A stretch of DNA of 64,000 bases, from positions 23,751,501 through 23,815,500 of the forward strand of contig NC_084899.1 in the NCBI RefSeq assembly GCF_958979055.1. Reading direction: 5' to 3'. The stretch comes from Alnus glutinosa. Lineage: Eukaryota > Streptophyta > Magnoliopsida > Fagales > Betulaceae. Numbering within the stretch: the first letter of the stretch is position 1; each line of letters starts with the position of its first letter. Positions 22,169 to 34,504 of the stretch are shown here, piece after piece. The notes below the pieces were generated by a model. That model ran no database searches, was not told the origin of the DNA, and saw only the letters and a list, made by a program, of their open reading frames with translations. The translations under genes were made by a program, and so were the position numbers.

Positions 22169-22511
22169 ACCTTAATTTCGAAAAATGGTTTTCGTTTTTA
22201 TTCGTAGACAATTTTTTGAGATTAAGCTTTTTACTCTCGGACAGTATAACTTTCATGGGACAACCGCCACCATTTTTTGTTACGTCGAAATGAATATCAT
22301 TGACAGAAGGTATTCTCAATAAACGAATATATATCCAACAACAATTCTTTGATGAATAATATATAAAAACGTTTTTTATTTACGATATAATTATTACTAC
22401 TTAATAATTTAAAAGCCTTGTATCCGTTATTTATTTATTTTTTTTTTCTCTAGAAATAAAAGTATTTCATATTGATATATCTAAAAATCATTTGTAAATA
22501 CCACAAGTAAC

Positions 22512-22625
22512 TGTCTCTAAGGGGTAGCTCAATTGGTTGTAGACCACGCCTCATGAAGCAGAGGTCACTTGTTTGAATCCCCCCCTCCCTCTCTCTTGTG
22601 TGGACATGTCAAAAATAAAAATCAA
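22512..22625 (+). mobile_element. tRNA-derived SINE
   Basis: Has ggggtagctcaattggttg (A-box-like), a agaggtcacttgtttgaatc block (B-box-like), a C/T-rich stretch, tcttgtgtggacatgtcaaa and an A-rich tail. The same layout is found reversed at 55800-55885. The tRNA arms do not pair properly, so it is not a tRNA gene. Confidence 0.65.
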
Positions 22626-22654
22626 AATACCGCGAGCAACTTAAGATATCTTAG

Positions 22655-22842
22655 GAAAAATTGCGATTTGAAAACGTGGAAACACGAAATTTTTTTAAAG
22701 GCTAACATGCGATTTTAAAGGTCAAACTGCGATTTTGTCAAAAGCTTAATTGCGTTTTTAAAAATCACTTTGTCAGATTGCATATTTTAAAATCGCTATT
22801 TTTAAATCTCACTTTTTGAAATTGCAAACCGAAACGGATCCT
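22655..22842. mobile_element. MITE of the 'gcgatttt' hairpin family, truncated copy
   Basis: Repeated attgcgatttgaaaacg, gcgattttaaag, caaactgcgattttgtcaaa and ttttaaaatcgc blocks end in gcaaaccgaaacggatc. The right end matches the copies at 29480 and 52858. The left inverted end is not visible. Confidence 0.6.
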
Positions 22843-24542
22843 AAGAAGGAGAAACCGAAGCATCAAATACTCGTATTCCCAAAAATAAAAAAAAGTTTCT
22901 TGCAAATATTCTTTACAAAATTTGTATAAACAACGAAAGTAATTCTCATTTGTAGAAAATTCGGCCACTTTTCTTAAAATTTTTTGTTTTCTGTCTTCAA
23001 AACAAAAACATAAACAAACAAGTTATTAAAATAATAAGTCTATGCAGATTTAGACTTACCCCAAATTCAACAATTTAGAAAAATTTAGTCCGCCAACAAA
23101 GTTGGACTACTTTTATTCAAGCAATAATTGTATACGGATCACGGGGAAACAGAGTGGCCAGCCATATCGGCGAAAGTAATGGGCGGGGCATTGCTTTTAG
23201 AAAGAGCTGCCGCGCGTGGAGCATGAATGATGCTCTCCTTCCCTAGTTGGGGCAAGTTGTTGCAGAGAGACGCCAGAAATATAGTGTGAATAGAAGAAGA
23301 AGGAGGAGGAAGAGTGCAGTCAACGCCTAGCCCCATTGGACTAACGCGTCTCCGATAGCCCAATGTTTGTAATCATGTGTTTAGTTCAAACTTCAAAGTA
23401 AGAAATCCATCAAAGTCATTGGCTGTGGACCTGTGGTGGGCGTGATAGTAGTCTTCCACTCCACTCGGTCACCTGTTATTGGAGCTAGGTCTAGAGCCGT
23501 CAATTTTTTATACGTAATTAAATGGTTAGGATTGAAGAATTTGACCGATTTAATTAATAGATTGAGTTAGAGTTGACCTATATAGTCTTCTACATATGTT
23601 TTAACATGACCCGAACTCGATACGTGACATAATGTCAGACAATTTTTGACATGGCCTGCGAACCCAATACTAAATTAAATGGTTAGGATTGAGGGATTTG
23701 TCATGTTGATTTGTTGGCTTTTCGTCTTTATCATTTTTTTCTGTAACTATGGATTGGGTGTGGGAAATATTTTATAGTAATTAAGACAAAATAATCAAAA
23801 TCAAATACCATCAAAACCAAAGACTAAAGGTTTAATAGTATGAGAGGAATTTGTTTCCTCTTGTAGTCTAGTTGAACATTTTGGTGGAAAGTTTTTTTCA
23901 TTGTCTAGAAGATAGACTATGCTCATCCCTCATTCATACGTTTGCTATAGTTGTGGCCTTCTGAGTGTGTTGACTATGAAATGAGTGCGTGACTTTGAAA
24001 TATGGGGGATCAAGATAATTCCTCGCAATTTATATGATTCTATCAAATCGTGGGTGCGTTATATTGAATGATCACTTGGAACATGCAATTTGACTGAATT
24101 TAAAATTTTAAAAATATGGACCGACCTTTCCTTTAAATTGGGTTGGGGAATAACTTCCTCACATCCGATCTGTAAAAATGTATGTGCCCATTTGCATGTG
24201 AGATGTATATGTATTTTTAATAAATTTTCTTTCAACTTTGTCATTGCTGTTAAAATAACTGGAGAATTCTGAATAGAATACTATATTTTTGTGTGTCTTA
24301 AACTGTGTACAAGAGTGACCTATTTATAATTGAATAAATTGACCTATACAAGTAAACTTAAATCGAGTTATACAAGAAAACATAAATTGACCTAGACTAG
24401 GAAATATAAAACAGAGAATTAATGTACAAAATAAATCAAATACGATAAATCAAACATATATGGTAAATGCTAGAATATTTTCTAACATCTCCCTTCAAAC
24501 TATTAAAAATGTATGTACATCTTACATGTAAGAGTAATGATA
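22843..24542. other. Spacer inside the FAO tandem, no gene seen
   Basis: AT-rich except for a more GC-rich block at about 23130-23350 (agagctgccgcgcgtggagc and similar) that encodes nothing I recognise. A repeat-like stretch at 23490-23700 (aaatggttaggattga occurs twice) may be a decayed element. Confidence 0.45.
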
Positions 24543-24665
24543 CAAAAACACCAATTATACACTCTTTACACACCAGTTACTCACATGAGTGGGACCCATG
24601 TAGTGGTGGGCGCCACTCCATGTGAGTATTAATTGGTGTGTAAAGAGTGTAATTTGTGTTTTTTC
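24543..24665. mobile_element. Palindromic MITE
   Basis: The arms aacaccaattatacactctt tacacacc (24547 on) and ggtgtgtaaagagtgtaatt tgtgtt (about 24635-24660) are inverted copies around a GC-rich centre near 24590-24615. A rearranged second copy of its flank occurs at about 24876-24958 (gatatgttagaaaaacacca). Confidence 0.75.
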
Positions 24666-25183
24666 TAACATATCCCGAAATAATATGCCGTCATTATGAT
24701 CATAAGAATATATATTGTTGAAAATATCATGGAAATATTATGGGAATACTATGAGAATTCTATCACCGAAATTCTTTGAAGAAGATTGTTTGACAAAGAT
24801 TTTCCCCAAGGGTTGGAGGAAACTTCCTCTAACCCAATAATTAAAAATGTTATGTGTTCATTTACATGTGGGGATATGTTAGAAAAACACCAATTACACA
24901 CTTTTTCAATATGTATTCTTACCATCATAATGATGGCATATTATTTCAATCTCTTTATTTTTAAGTATTATTCTCTTTATTTTTTGTTTTTTTGAGAACA
25001 TTTTTAGGTATTATTCTGATAATTGCATGATAGCAATCTTGTGATTTTGTAATAATTATTTTCTTAGAATAAGCAGCAGATGCCGTATGGAAATTTCAGT
25101 CAGTGAAAAACATAATACAACACCTGTTTTTATAAGTTGATGTAGAGATGTTGAGAGATGATGTGAAGTTGTAAACCCTATAA

Positions 25184-25814
25184 ATGTTCCAAAATAAATC
25201 CATGAAGATGGGGGATTGTACTATTTACAAGGCCAGTAAATCTGATATTGTCACGGAGTACAAAGTTAAATATAGGCAGAGAACTCATGAACATCTCGTT
25301 AAATTTGAGGCCTCAACAGCTACTCTCCAATGTAGTTGCATGAAATTTAGCTTTGTAGGAATTCTATGTATTCATGCTTTGAAAGTTCTTGACAAAAAAA
25401 AACATGACGAGGCTTTCAAACCATTATGCATTTAAAAGATGGACAAAAGACGCAAATGTTGGTGTTATCAACGACTATCGTGACATTGATATTAATAATG
25501 CTACTTCCCAAGAGTTAATAGGAAAGCGTTACTCCCACTTAAGTCATAGTTTTCGTGAAATTTCCACATTTGCAGCAGAGAATGAGACGATGTATGAATG
25601 TGTCGATAAATGTGAAAAAAAATTATTCAAGTATTTGCAAGAAATGAGAAAAAGATGTTATTCTAGTGGCTTGGAGGGTCAACTAAAGGTCCAAGGTGAA
25701 GTTGATAATAGTTTTGAGTCCAATGAGAATGTAGCTTCCCAAGCCATACATGGGATTAAAAGAAAACTTACAGTTGGGTGTCCAAAAAGAAGGTTGAAAG
25801 GTGCACTAGAATGA
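25184..25814 (+). pseudogene. FAR1-related (FRS/MULE-type) C-terminal fragment, frameshifted
   Basis: Frame one gives a SWIM-type zinc finger, CSCMKFSFVGILCIHALKVL (C-x-C...C-x-H). The reading then moves to a second frame carrying NHYAFKRWTKDANVGV and KRKLTVGCPKRRLKGALE, both typical of the FAR1/FRS C-terminus. The shift fits a one-base change in the run of nine A residues at 25394-25402. The FAR1 DNA-binding domain and transposase core are absent upstream. FRS proteins derive from Mutator-like transposases and some act in phytochrome signalling. This piece is a relic of an FRS gene or of a related element. Confidence 0.75.
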
Positions 25815-27407
25815 CAAAAGAGTTTTATATCTCAAACCAAAACAATACTTGCTTCTAGTTGTGTTAGTGACTTACAACAGCATGCTTGTTGTGCAAGACA
25901 AGTTCAATTGCTGGATAACTTGACACAGGTATAATTCTAGCAATTAACTATTTTTTTTCTTTCTAATTTCCTCTTGGTCAATTACTACTATTATATCAAA
26001 TTAAAATGTAAATTTGCTTAAATATCATATTGGGAATCTTTCATTACTAGAAATGTGGTTGGAGAAGAATCAGAAGACTACCAAGTTGGGCTTAACTTCC
26101 AGGGGAACAGCCTCCAATAGGGTGAGCGGGGAGTACAGTTGGAATCTTTATCGGCACAATCTAATGGTCATCTTTGATGCATAATCAAGAGAGTGCACTT
26201 AGGATGATATTGATCTAAAAACGTATTAATTGAGCAATTACTTGCATGATACAAATAATGACTTTTATTATTATCATTATTGATTTAACTTAATATTATT
26301 AATATTGTTTACATCATTGACACATCATTTTCAGTTTGTAATAAATTTATGTCATTTTTATATGGAATTGCAATCATGTCATTTTAGGTGACTTGTCTTA
26401 TTTGATGGAATGGCATGTATATTTTTCTAAATATTCTTTTCAATTTAGAAATGACAAATACTTTGTTGGCAATATTATGATATGATGGTGATGTGATCAA
26501 TTCAGCCCATGTACGTGTTATTAGCTAACCACTTCCAGCAACAAAATGATAGAATCCATGCACCAAAAAGCAGCCACAAATTGTCAAAGGCAAGCAAAGG
26601 GAAAGGACACAAATGGTGATGTGATCAATTCAGCCAATATTCTTAAGCGTCGTCTCTTTTCAAAACCAAAAGTAGCAGCTCGGCAAAGGCATTCTTTAGC
26701 AGCACCACCAGACCACTAAACCAAGCAAACAGCAGAAACAATTCACTTTACTTAATTCACAAAGTCAAGAAAAACCTCGGAAAAAACAAACACAAGGCCA
26801 AACCTGTGTTAAATCTGAGCAAACGCAAAGGTTATGTAATCTGCATAGGATCATGGTCTGATTTTATTTATTCTTGACACTTAGTTTTAGACTTTCGTAT
26901 GTATTCAGCTCATTGAGCTTAACAGTGTAACTCTCGATTAATAAATAAGAACAAAATCTCTGCCTTTGGTAAGAAACCAAGCAGAGTTCCTTTCATCTTT
27001 TCAGAAAACTCCTACCATGCAAGAGGAGTCAATTGTAGCAAAGTTAAAAGTTTTGGAGTTGGAGTAAATTCCTTCCACCAGAACTTTTAGATTTCTCTAA
27101 CATTGATAATTGTTCTGATACAAAGAGACCATGAATTCCATGTTGGACAAGGATGAGTGTGTGGTGGGCTACACAATGGATAAAAATTTTCTTTTTTTGC
27201 AAAACCAAGAAAAAAAAAAAGAAAAAAAAGACTTGGACCGGAAGGGAAGCTAGGAAGAAGATAATTTATTGAGGTTCTCTCATTACACAATCAATTATTT
27301 GGTTTTCTCATTACAAGAATTTATTTTAGATTATTCTCTTACACTGTAGAAAAAACTACCAAATATATGCTGTAGTTTTTTTTTTGTTACAGTACCTAAG
27401 CCAAATT
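25815..27407. other. Spacer inside the FAO tandem
   Basis: No gene seen. The bases just after the FRS fragment may still be non-coding tail of it. Contains a 23-bp exact direct repeat (26485-26507 and 26613-26635). The last 150 bp is probably the 3' UTR region of FAO copy B, with gttctctcatta blocks that also occur after copy A (16285). Confidence 0.45.
26485..26635. repeat. 23-bp direct repeat flanking 105 bp
   Basis: atggtgatgtgatcaattca gcc occurs exactly at 26485-26507 and 26613-26635. It is too long for a normal target duplication and may reflect a small tandem duplication with diverged middle or a repair event. Confidence 0.7.
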
Positions 27408-30400
27408 CTACTCGTAGAATTTTTGCTTTTTCAAGGACTCTGCAATCCTCTTGGAAATGCAGTAAGCAGTGGATTGGATGGTAATCATGGGATTGACCCC
27501 AATTGCAGTAGGTAGAAGGCTTCCATCACATACAAATAACCCTTTTGCTTCCCAACTTTCACCATTCTCATCGACTGCACCTTCTTCCTCTGTGGCACCC
27601 ATTCTACAACTTCCCATCTGATGTGCAGAACAATATACGGTCCAATGTTCTCCCCTTGAAATTGCCCCTCCAACTGCTGTGACTGTGTCCAAGAACTCCT
27701 CCAAATCCTCCTCCTTGATTCCTTTACATTTAATTCTCTGGCCATCACCCCTATACGTACCCACTTCAACGGCTCCAGCGGCAACCAAAATCCTCAAACC
27801 CTGCCTCATCCCAGCTTGAAGATTTTCTTCGTCAGTACGACTTAATCGATACTTAATCTTACCCTCTGCCTTCACCTCTCCTGAACCCTGATCTCTTACC
27901 AATGCCAAAAGGGTAACAGTTCTGGCATACTTCACCATCCTTTCCTTCATGTCGAGCCCCGAAACCCATGGATGTAATCCGCTAAAAGAGGCAGGTCCAA
28001 GTGCAGAAGCTTCTATAATAGCCCGGACATCGGATTCTTCTGAAACCACCTTATGGAGCGAGGTAATGATGCCTCCCTCATACGTTTTGCCTTTGAGATT
28101 CGATGTATTTTCTGGAATGTATCCCCAAACCAGTTGAACAGGGTGGAGGTGGAGGTTTCTGCCAATGTTTGGATTCTCCAAGCCACTAGAGATCATTAGA
28201 GGGGGAGTCAAAATAGACCCGCATGCACAAATTGTTACTTTGGCCTCAATTTGCAAATTTTTTTTCAGAGTCTCACTCAATGTTGTTGCAATCACTCCCA
28301 GGCATCTCTTTCTCGTCCTTCCATTCTTTTCATTCACTAGTATGAGTTTCTCAGCTTTGCTTCCCGTTAGGATCACTGCACCACAGTTCACAGCATCGAC
28401 CAGCCAAGTTGAATCAGTGCCTTTCTTGTCTCCTGCTCTACAACCATAACCGCAAGAACCACAATAATGATTTTCTGAGGAATTTGTTGCCACCTTCTCA
28501 ACTTTCAAACCAAGCGTCTCGCACCCTTTTCGGAGTGCTTGATTCTGAAAGCTTTCTTCTGTACACTTATCTATGACACCAATCCTCTTACAAACGGCAT
28601 CCATGGCAGATTGATAGCTAGAGCTTGCGTAAAGTGGGATCTTGTGATCCCCAGACCATTCTCGGATAACTGAATCTGGTGTTTTGATAGATGCAGACCA
28701 GTTTATGGCAGAGCCTCCACCCACTGTTGAGCCGGCCATGATCATAGTTTTCCCATCAAGAGTTGACATTAGTCCACCTGATTCATATAGCTCATTCAGG
28801 GAAGGCCCTTCTAAAGAAGAATAGTCTGCAGGCACAAAATAGTTTCCCTTCTCAAGGACGATTACTTTTTGGCCAGAGCTTGCAAGCACTGCAGCTGCAA
28901 CCCCTCCACCACAACCAGAACCAACAACAACAACGTCACATTTGATCTTGTATACACTTTGCTCTGAATCTTCAGTGACTTCAAGGCCTTTTTGGGTGAG
29001 AGATTGGACAATTGTGGAGTCACTTTCATACATAGTTTCTATCACTCCCTTCTGGAGTGGCCTCTCCTCATGTGGTTTTGTCAATTTTTCCTTGGTGTCA
29101 ACATGGTACCCGATTGCTTCCCAGGCTGGATTTTCTGAATTTTCATCAGTCTGCAATAAGCAGAAAAATTGAAGAAAAAAAAAAACCTCAAAAATCTTAA
29201 TGGGAACAATAAAAATGAGAAGTTTTGTATTCATCTGTCTGCAACAAGTAGAAAGATGAAAAATAATAACTCAAAACTCTTAATGGAAAAAGTAAAAAGG
29301 AGAAACTTTTTATAGACAGATGCAAGTTTATAGATTTCCTTTGCAGGATCCAAGATATACCAATATTCTTTAACACCTAAAGATGGCAAATTTAATCAAA
29401 CATGGATAAAAGATTAATGGATGATAAATCTCCTCTATGCCTCTAGATGATAAAGGGGAAAAGATGCAAGATCATTCTTGGGGTGCGTTTGGAATTGGGA
29501 TTTCGTAAACAAAAAGTGCAATGTTAAACCAAATTGTAGAAAATGAATCGTTTAAGAATTGCGTTTTTAAAAAATTGTGATTTGAAAATGCAGAAAATTG
29601 CATTTTCAAATCGCAGGTAATGAGGTGTTTTTTTGAAAACGCAGAATTTTAAAAGGCTATACTTGCGATTTTAAAGACTAAACTGTGATTTTACCAGACG
29701 CTTAACTGTGTTTTTAAAAATCATTTTTTCAAGTCGCACATTTTAAAATCGCAGACCCAAACGGACCTTTCTCCTTAAACTCCTTAACCTAAATGCTTGA
29801 AAATAAAAAGGACAAGGAAAATAGAAAGAGACCAAGTCTTCCAATCTCTCGAAGTTAAAATAGTAGTTAAAAGATGTTTTTGATTTCTTAGAAAATTCTA
29901 AATCAAAGATCTTAAAATCCTAACCACTATATTTTAATAAAATAGTTACGATTTTGCTACCTCAACATTTACCTTTTGTAGAGGATTTTTTTTCTTCTTA
30001 GTATCTTAATAAATTATATACTAATTAAGGTGATAAAATCAAAATTATTTAATTAAAAATAATGTTTAGTTTTAAGTACTAATCTTGGAGTTATCATACA
30101 GTTTTAAGAACTAAGCAAACCCAATTGGTTTTGTTTGATCATAACACTTTTTCTTTATACCTTTTGTCTTCTGTTTACAAGACAAAAATATTAATCTAAA
30201 TCACAAAATACTCATAAAACACTTTATGTTACATCATAACATTTTTTTCAAGTAAAAAACAAAAAAGTAGCTTCTTAAAGCATTTACAAAAAAAACTAAT
30301 TTATGTTTTTTTTTTTTTTTTTTTTATCAAAAGCTTAATAAACATTTCACCAATTATAGATTGTCGGGTCAAATTTGTAAAAAAATTGTAGTAAAAGCTG

Positions 30401-31442
30401 CGGTACTCAAAGCATTTCCTTTTATGAAACTAATTTTGAAACCATAATGCAGAAGAAAAAGGAAATTGTACATATAGCAACTACTAAAAGCATGCATCAA
30501 TAATGTCCTGCTAAAAAAAAGGTTTTTCCAAAAACAGTTTTCAGAAATTAGTCTTCCAAACGTTATATATACACAAAACATCCAAGATAAGATGTCAGCA
30601 GTTGTTTTCTATTTCTCTCTGCAAAAGGAAAAGACCAAAACCACTAAAACATCATGTAGCTAAGATAGCTAAACTTTCTTCTCACTCACCAGAAAATTCT
30701 TTGTGAGAACTGTTTCTTAGTACCCAACAAAAATAGACAATAATTTAGAAGTAGAAGGGTGAGATACCATAGTGGATTAAAAGCATTACCCTTGAGAAGA
30801 AGTTAAAGAAGCAGAACATTTTAATAGCCACAAACACTATCCTTAAGGGTACCAGATGCCTTTCTCTTGACCATTTCTTGAGAATTTCTTCTCTCTTTTC
30901 CAAAGAAATATTGGAGAAGTTAAGAATAAATGGCCATTTCCCATTAAAGCACAGATACCCACAAAGCAATAGTGTTCCCAGTCTGAATGAGAGCATCTGC
31001 AGAACTACTCTCACTAGGAACACAGCCTGTGGTATACACCTCTTCACAATGAGCTCTGCTACCTGTTTTCCATTCAAAGAGAAATTAAACATGTTATACA
31101 TATTGCTTACATGATGACAACTACCAAAATTGTTTTTTTTTTTTTTGTTATGTTTTTTTCTTGTACATATTGATAGGATATATATATATATATATATATA
31201 TAGACAAGAATTGACCTCATCAGGGATTGGAGGCTGAGACCCAGAAGCTTTGTAGAAGGAATGGAGGGACTGGTGATCAGCTGGGTTCTTCTCCCTGCCG
31301 ATGCTGTCCCATGGCAGGGGAGGGATAAGAGCCTCACAGATGGCAGCCAGTGATTGGATCTGAGCTAAAGAGAAACCATGGCTGTAACTGCACTCTCTCC
31401 TCCCTCCTCTCAACAATGTGTGACTGCTCTTCCTTCCCTTCA

Positions 31443-31443
<1 letters not shown>
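27408..31443 (-). CDS. FAO: Long-chain fatty alcohol oxidase, copy B
   Basis: Three exons on the minus strand: 31443-31216, 31062-30790 and 29150-27408. All junctions are in phase 0 and join to 747 aa. Most residues are identical to copy A. Exon 1 is two codons longer ([14 protein letters not shown] against [12 protein letters not shown]) and the C-terminus gains two residues (KFYE). FAD motif [11 protein letters not shown] is at about 240-250, followed by [14 protein letters not shown]; the GMC C-terminal block reads HQMGSCRMG where copy A has HQMGTCRMG. No stop or frameshift is seen, so both copies look functional. Role as for copy A: FAD-dependent oxidation of long-chain alcohols, probably membrane-bound. 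Intron 2 has a duplicated start (29151-29245 resembles 29241-29330) and a hairpin MITE (29480-29767), neither found in copy A. Confidence 0.93.
29480..29767. mobile_element. MITE of the 'gcgatttt' hairpin family, FAO-B intron 2
   Basis: The left end ggggtgcgtttggaattggg is inverted at the right end as gcagacccaaacggacc. The interior is built of gcgatttgaaa, tttttaaaaa and tttaaaatcgc blocks forming a long hairpin. The orthologous position in FAO-A lacks it, so it post-dates the gene duplication. Confidence 0.75.
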
Positions 31444-31473
<30 letters not shown>

Positions 31474-31650
31474 CTGTGTAATGATATCTTTCTTTGTTTT
31501 ATAGAGTTATTGTAGATGGTGGGGAATCGACTCTTGGGGCATGGCTTTTGTGTGTAGGGAATAGTCAGAGTATAGAGCAGATAGTGGGGAAGAGAAAGAT
31601 TTAGAGAGGGAGAAACAGACGGGACAGTTTTGCAGCATGATTTGAATAAG
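31444..31650 (-). promoter_or_regulatory. Promoter/leader of FAO copy B
   Basis: A (CT)n tract directly before the start codon, then sequence shared with the copy A flank (aatgatatctttctttg, ttttatagagtt, agagggagaaacagacg). It marks the 5' limit of the duplicated unit, since similarity fades beyond about 31650. Confidence 0.5.
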
Positions 31651-31912
31651 ACTGCCTACATCATCTAATTGTATAACGGTTATCACTTATACAATAGTTT
31701 AATGACACTAATTACATGAGATATTTATTGAAACGTGAGTAAATCTAATTGTAATAATGAATAAATTAAAATTAGGTGAAACATGATTGAAACATTATGT
31801 GGTTTGGATTAGGTGAGATGCAATAAATTTTTGTAAGAAAAAGGAGAAACCTTTTTAATGTTGCAATAATGAGATAGTAACAACTCAACAGTCAACTGTC
31901 TACTTAAAAATA

Positions 31913-32093
31913 AGAGTAATGGTTCACATATATACAACTATTTGATAACTTCTTTATAACTTTTAACATGGGTTAGCAATTGGTTTAAGACAGATCAACC
32001 AGTAAAACAATAATTTTAACATCATCTAATTAATCATATGCTCACCCGTGTCAAAAAAGTTGTAAAATAGTTGTAAATCTAATAATAGTTATG
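31913..32093. mobile_element. Palindromic MITE
   Basis: The arm acaactatttgataacttct ttataacttttaacatgggt is inverted at acccgtgtcaaaaaagttgt aaaatagttgt. The left end reads agagtaatggtt, as in neighbouring elements. Non-coding. Confidence 0.65.
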
Positions 32094-32296
32094 AGAATTG
32101 AGAATAATGATTTCCTGCGATTGTTTGTCCGAATTGTATGCAATTCGGGCAACTCCTCAAAGATAGGGGTTAATCCCAATTATGAAATTATCTAGAAAAT
32201 ATAGAGAACCTTAATCCTATTATAAGTTTCCAAATATGTTATTGTATTCATACTCATTTATTTGTGTGTTTTCATGAAAATATGATATTTTTTTTT

Positions 32297-32440
32297 AGAG
32301 TAATGCTACTCTTCATGGTCATTTCACATCATTTGATGTAACATGTTTTAAGTGGTTTCTTATGTTATATACTTAAAACACATCACATTAATTGATGTGA
32401 AATGACTATGATAAATGGGTGTGAAGAGTACTATCATTAC
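32297..32440. mobile_element. Palindromic MITE
   Basis: The ends agagtaatgctactcttca and gtgaagagtactatcattac are inverted copies; inner blocks ggtcatttcacatcatttga and atgtgaaatgactatgat also pair. A half-copy with the same end (gagtaatgttactcttcaca) begins at 32491. Confidence 0.75.
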
Positions 32441-33728
32441 TTCTTTTCTTTTTTCTTATAATAGAGTTGCTTTACTCGAATTATTTGATGGAGTAATGTT
32501 ACTCTTCACACCGATTTTATATTGATTGACATGATGCATGTGTTTAATTTAAGTTACTTTTTCTTTTGTATTCTTAAAGAAAAATGTTATTTTTTCAACT
32601 CTCACAACTTTTTTAAAATCAACCATCGAAGATTTTTTAACCCACATGTAGGATTGGAAAATAGATCTAATGATTGGTTTAAAAAAGGGTTGGATGAGAG
32701 TTGGACAGGAGTTGGAAAAATAGTAGGTCTCATTTTTAAATAACTGACATTAAAAAAATTAAAAAAAAAAAAAAATTACTATAAGGAGGAAAAAAAGGAT
32801 TTTAGATATTATACATTATTAAGTAAAGAATTGTTGTTGGATTTTATGTTTTAGTATATACCAAAAACAATGCATAGGGGAATACTTGGGGAGAAATTAT
32901 GAATATGATGATAAGAATTTGTGAGATATCTAGAAAAAGAGAAGAGAGGGATGGAGGGAGGGAGGGAGGGTTGGGTCATCATAATCATAAATGCTTGAGT
33001 TTTCTCAACCGTTTCAGAGGCCAAGTTTACATGGAACTCATCTGCTCGAACAGATGGTCAGACAGTCAAATATTTATTTGAGCATGTGAGTTTTATATAA
33101 ACTCTTACACAATCAATCCGGAGATGAATTGGGTCATCATAAATGCTTGAATGATTCTTCTTCATCTCACTTAAACGTATCCCCATGAAGATTAATGAGA
33201 TGGAGAATATCCAGATATAATAGGTCGGTTTTTCATAAATAATAGCTCTATATTTTCTAGGTAATTCATAACTATTATTTTTAATTATATCGCAGGTTTT
33301 ATAATATCTCATTATCACAACTTTTAAAGATCCTTACTTTCTTTCAATTCACTATACCTCACCTAATTATATATTGAATTTGCAAAATTCAAACTATTTA
33401 ATATTTCAATAATGAATATTTTAGTGCAGACTTCAAAAATAATTAGGCATATAATTTTTCTTCATTGTACTCTTGAGCTTCCATATAAGAAGACTCGGCT
33501 AATCTAGATTTATCCTCTCATTCCACAAGACCGGATTTTAGCAAATTTATCCTATTAGTTCTTTTGTTACAATAATACTCCTTTTTTATTCTAGTAATTA
33601 TTTGAATATTGAATAGTCGTCAACGATATTAGTGGCGAAATTAATGGGATTCCTTTAGACTTTACGGAGACCTGTTATAAAATAAAGACACGATACACAT
33701 ACATCTTTTATATATCTCATGTACATCT

Positions 33729-33761
<33 letters not shown>

Positions 33762-34187
33762 TCATTTGATTTATAGGGCCCACATATAAGTCTTATAGAT
33801 TCAATTGTTAATTTAAAAAAGAGATGTACAAAAATGTCAGATTCCTTGATTTTTCCATAAAAAAGTTCATTGAACCTTTTTATCAATCTTGCTGCGGATG
33901 CTAGAGGGCAGCATGAAGGTGCTCTTATAAGTTATAGCAGAGGCACCTTAGTAATGGTATCTTCAAAGGAAGACTTCTTAAATTTGTCAAACAGGATTGG
34001 GAGCCCCAGACATCTTCAATGGAGTGCTCTTGAAGGGAAGAACCAGAATAGTTAAGGGCTTTTGAGTAATTTACAAAACTTTAAAAACAATAAAAAAACA
34101 AAACGCAGTCCATTCTTAACGCTTCCACAATATTCGTGATTCTTCTTTTGCCAGGGAGTCAAACAAAATAATTAAAAAAATAAGTAC

Positions 34188-34218
<31 letters not shown>

Positions 34219-34504
34219 AGCCAGAGACAGAGAAATTGGAGGAAGAGGAATCATTAAGGGACCAAACTTCAGATATAACATTAGAGCAAGAGGAATCTCA
34301 GGTCCAAAATTCTTCGAAACAGAAAGGGACATGGAGAATGGAGGCAAAGGGAAACAATAAAAGCATTGTTGAGAGGCTATTCCTTTGTCTAAGCATTCTT
34401 TGATGTTAGAGAGCCTAATCTATTGTTCATCCAAGCGAATGGATTCTCGGAGAATCCCAAATCAATTAGTCCAAACTAGTTCAAAAAGAAACTAAAAAAC
34501 TGAT
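32441..34504. other. Spacer between FAO-B and the PCS cluster
   Basis: AT-rich, with poly-T (33730-33754) and poly-A (34189-34212) runs. Bases 33880-34060 are less AT-rich and open in one frame for 61 codons, but the peptide matches nothing I know and has no splice context. No gene is supported. Confidence 0.4.

Noticed and set aside
22512-22625. tRNA gene suggested by A-box- and B-box-like sequence
   Set aside because: The acceptor and anticodon arms do not pair, an A-rich tail follows and the same unit recurs reversed at 55800. It is a SINE.
33870-34055. 61-codon open frame (MNLFINLAADARGQ...)
   Set aside because: No known similarity and no splice or promoter context; too short to support.
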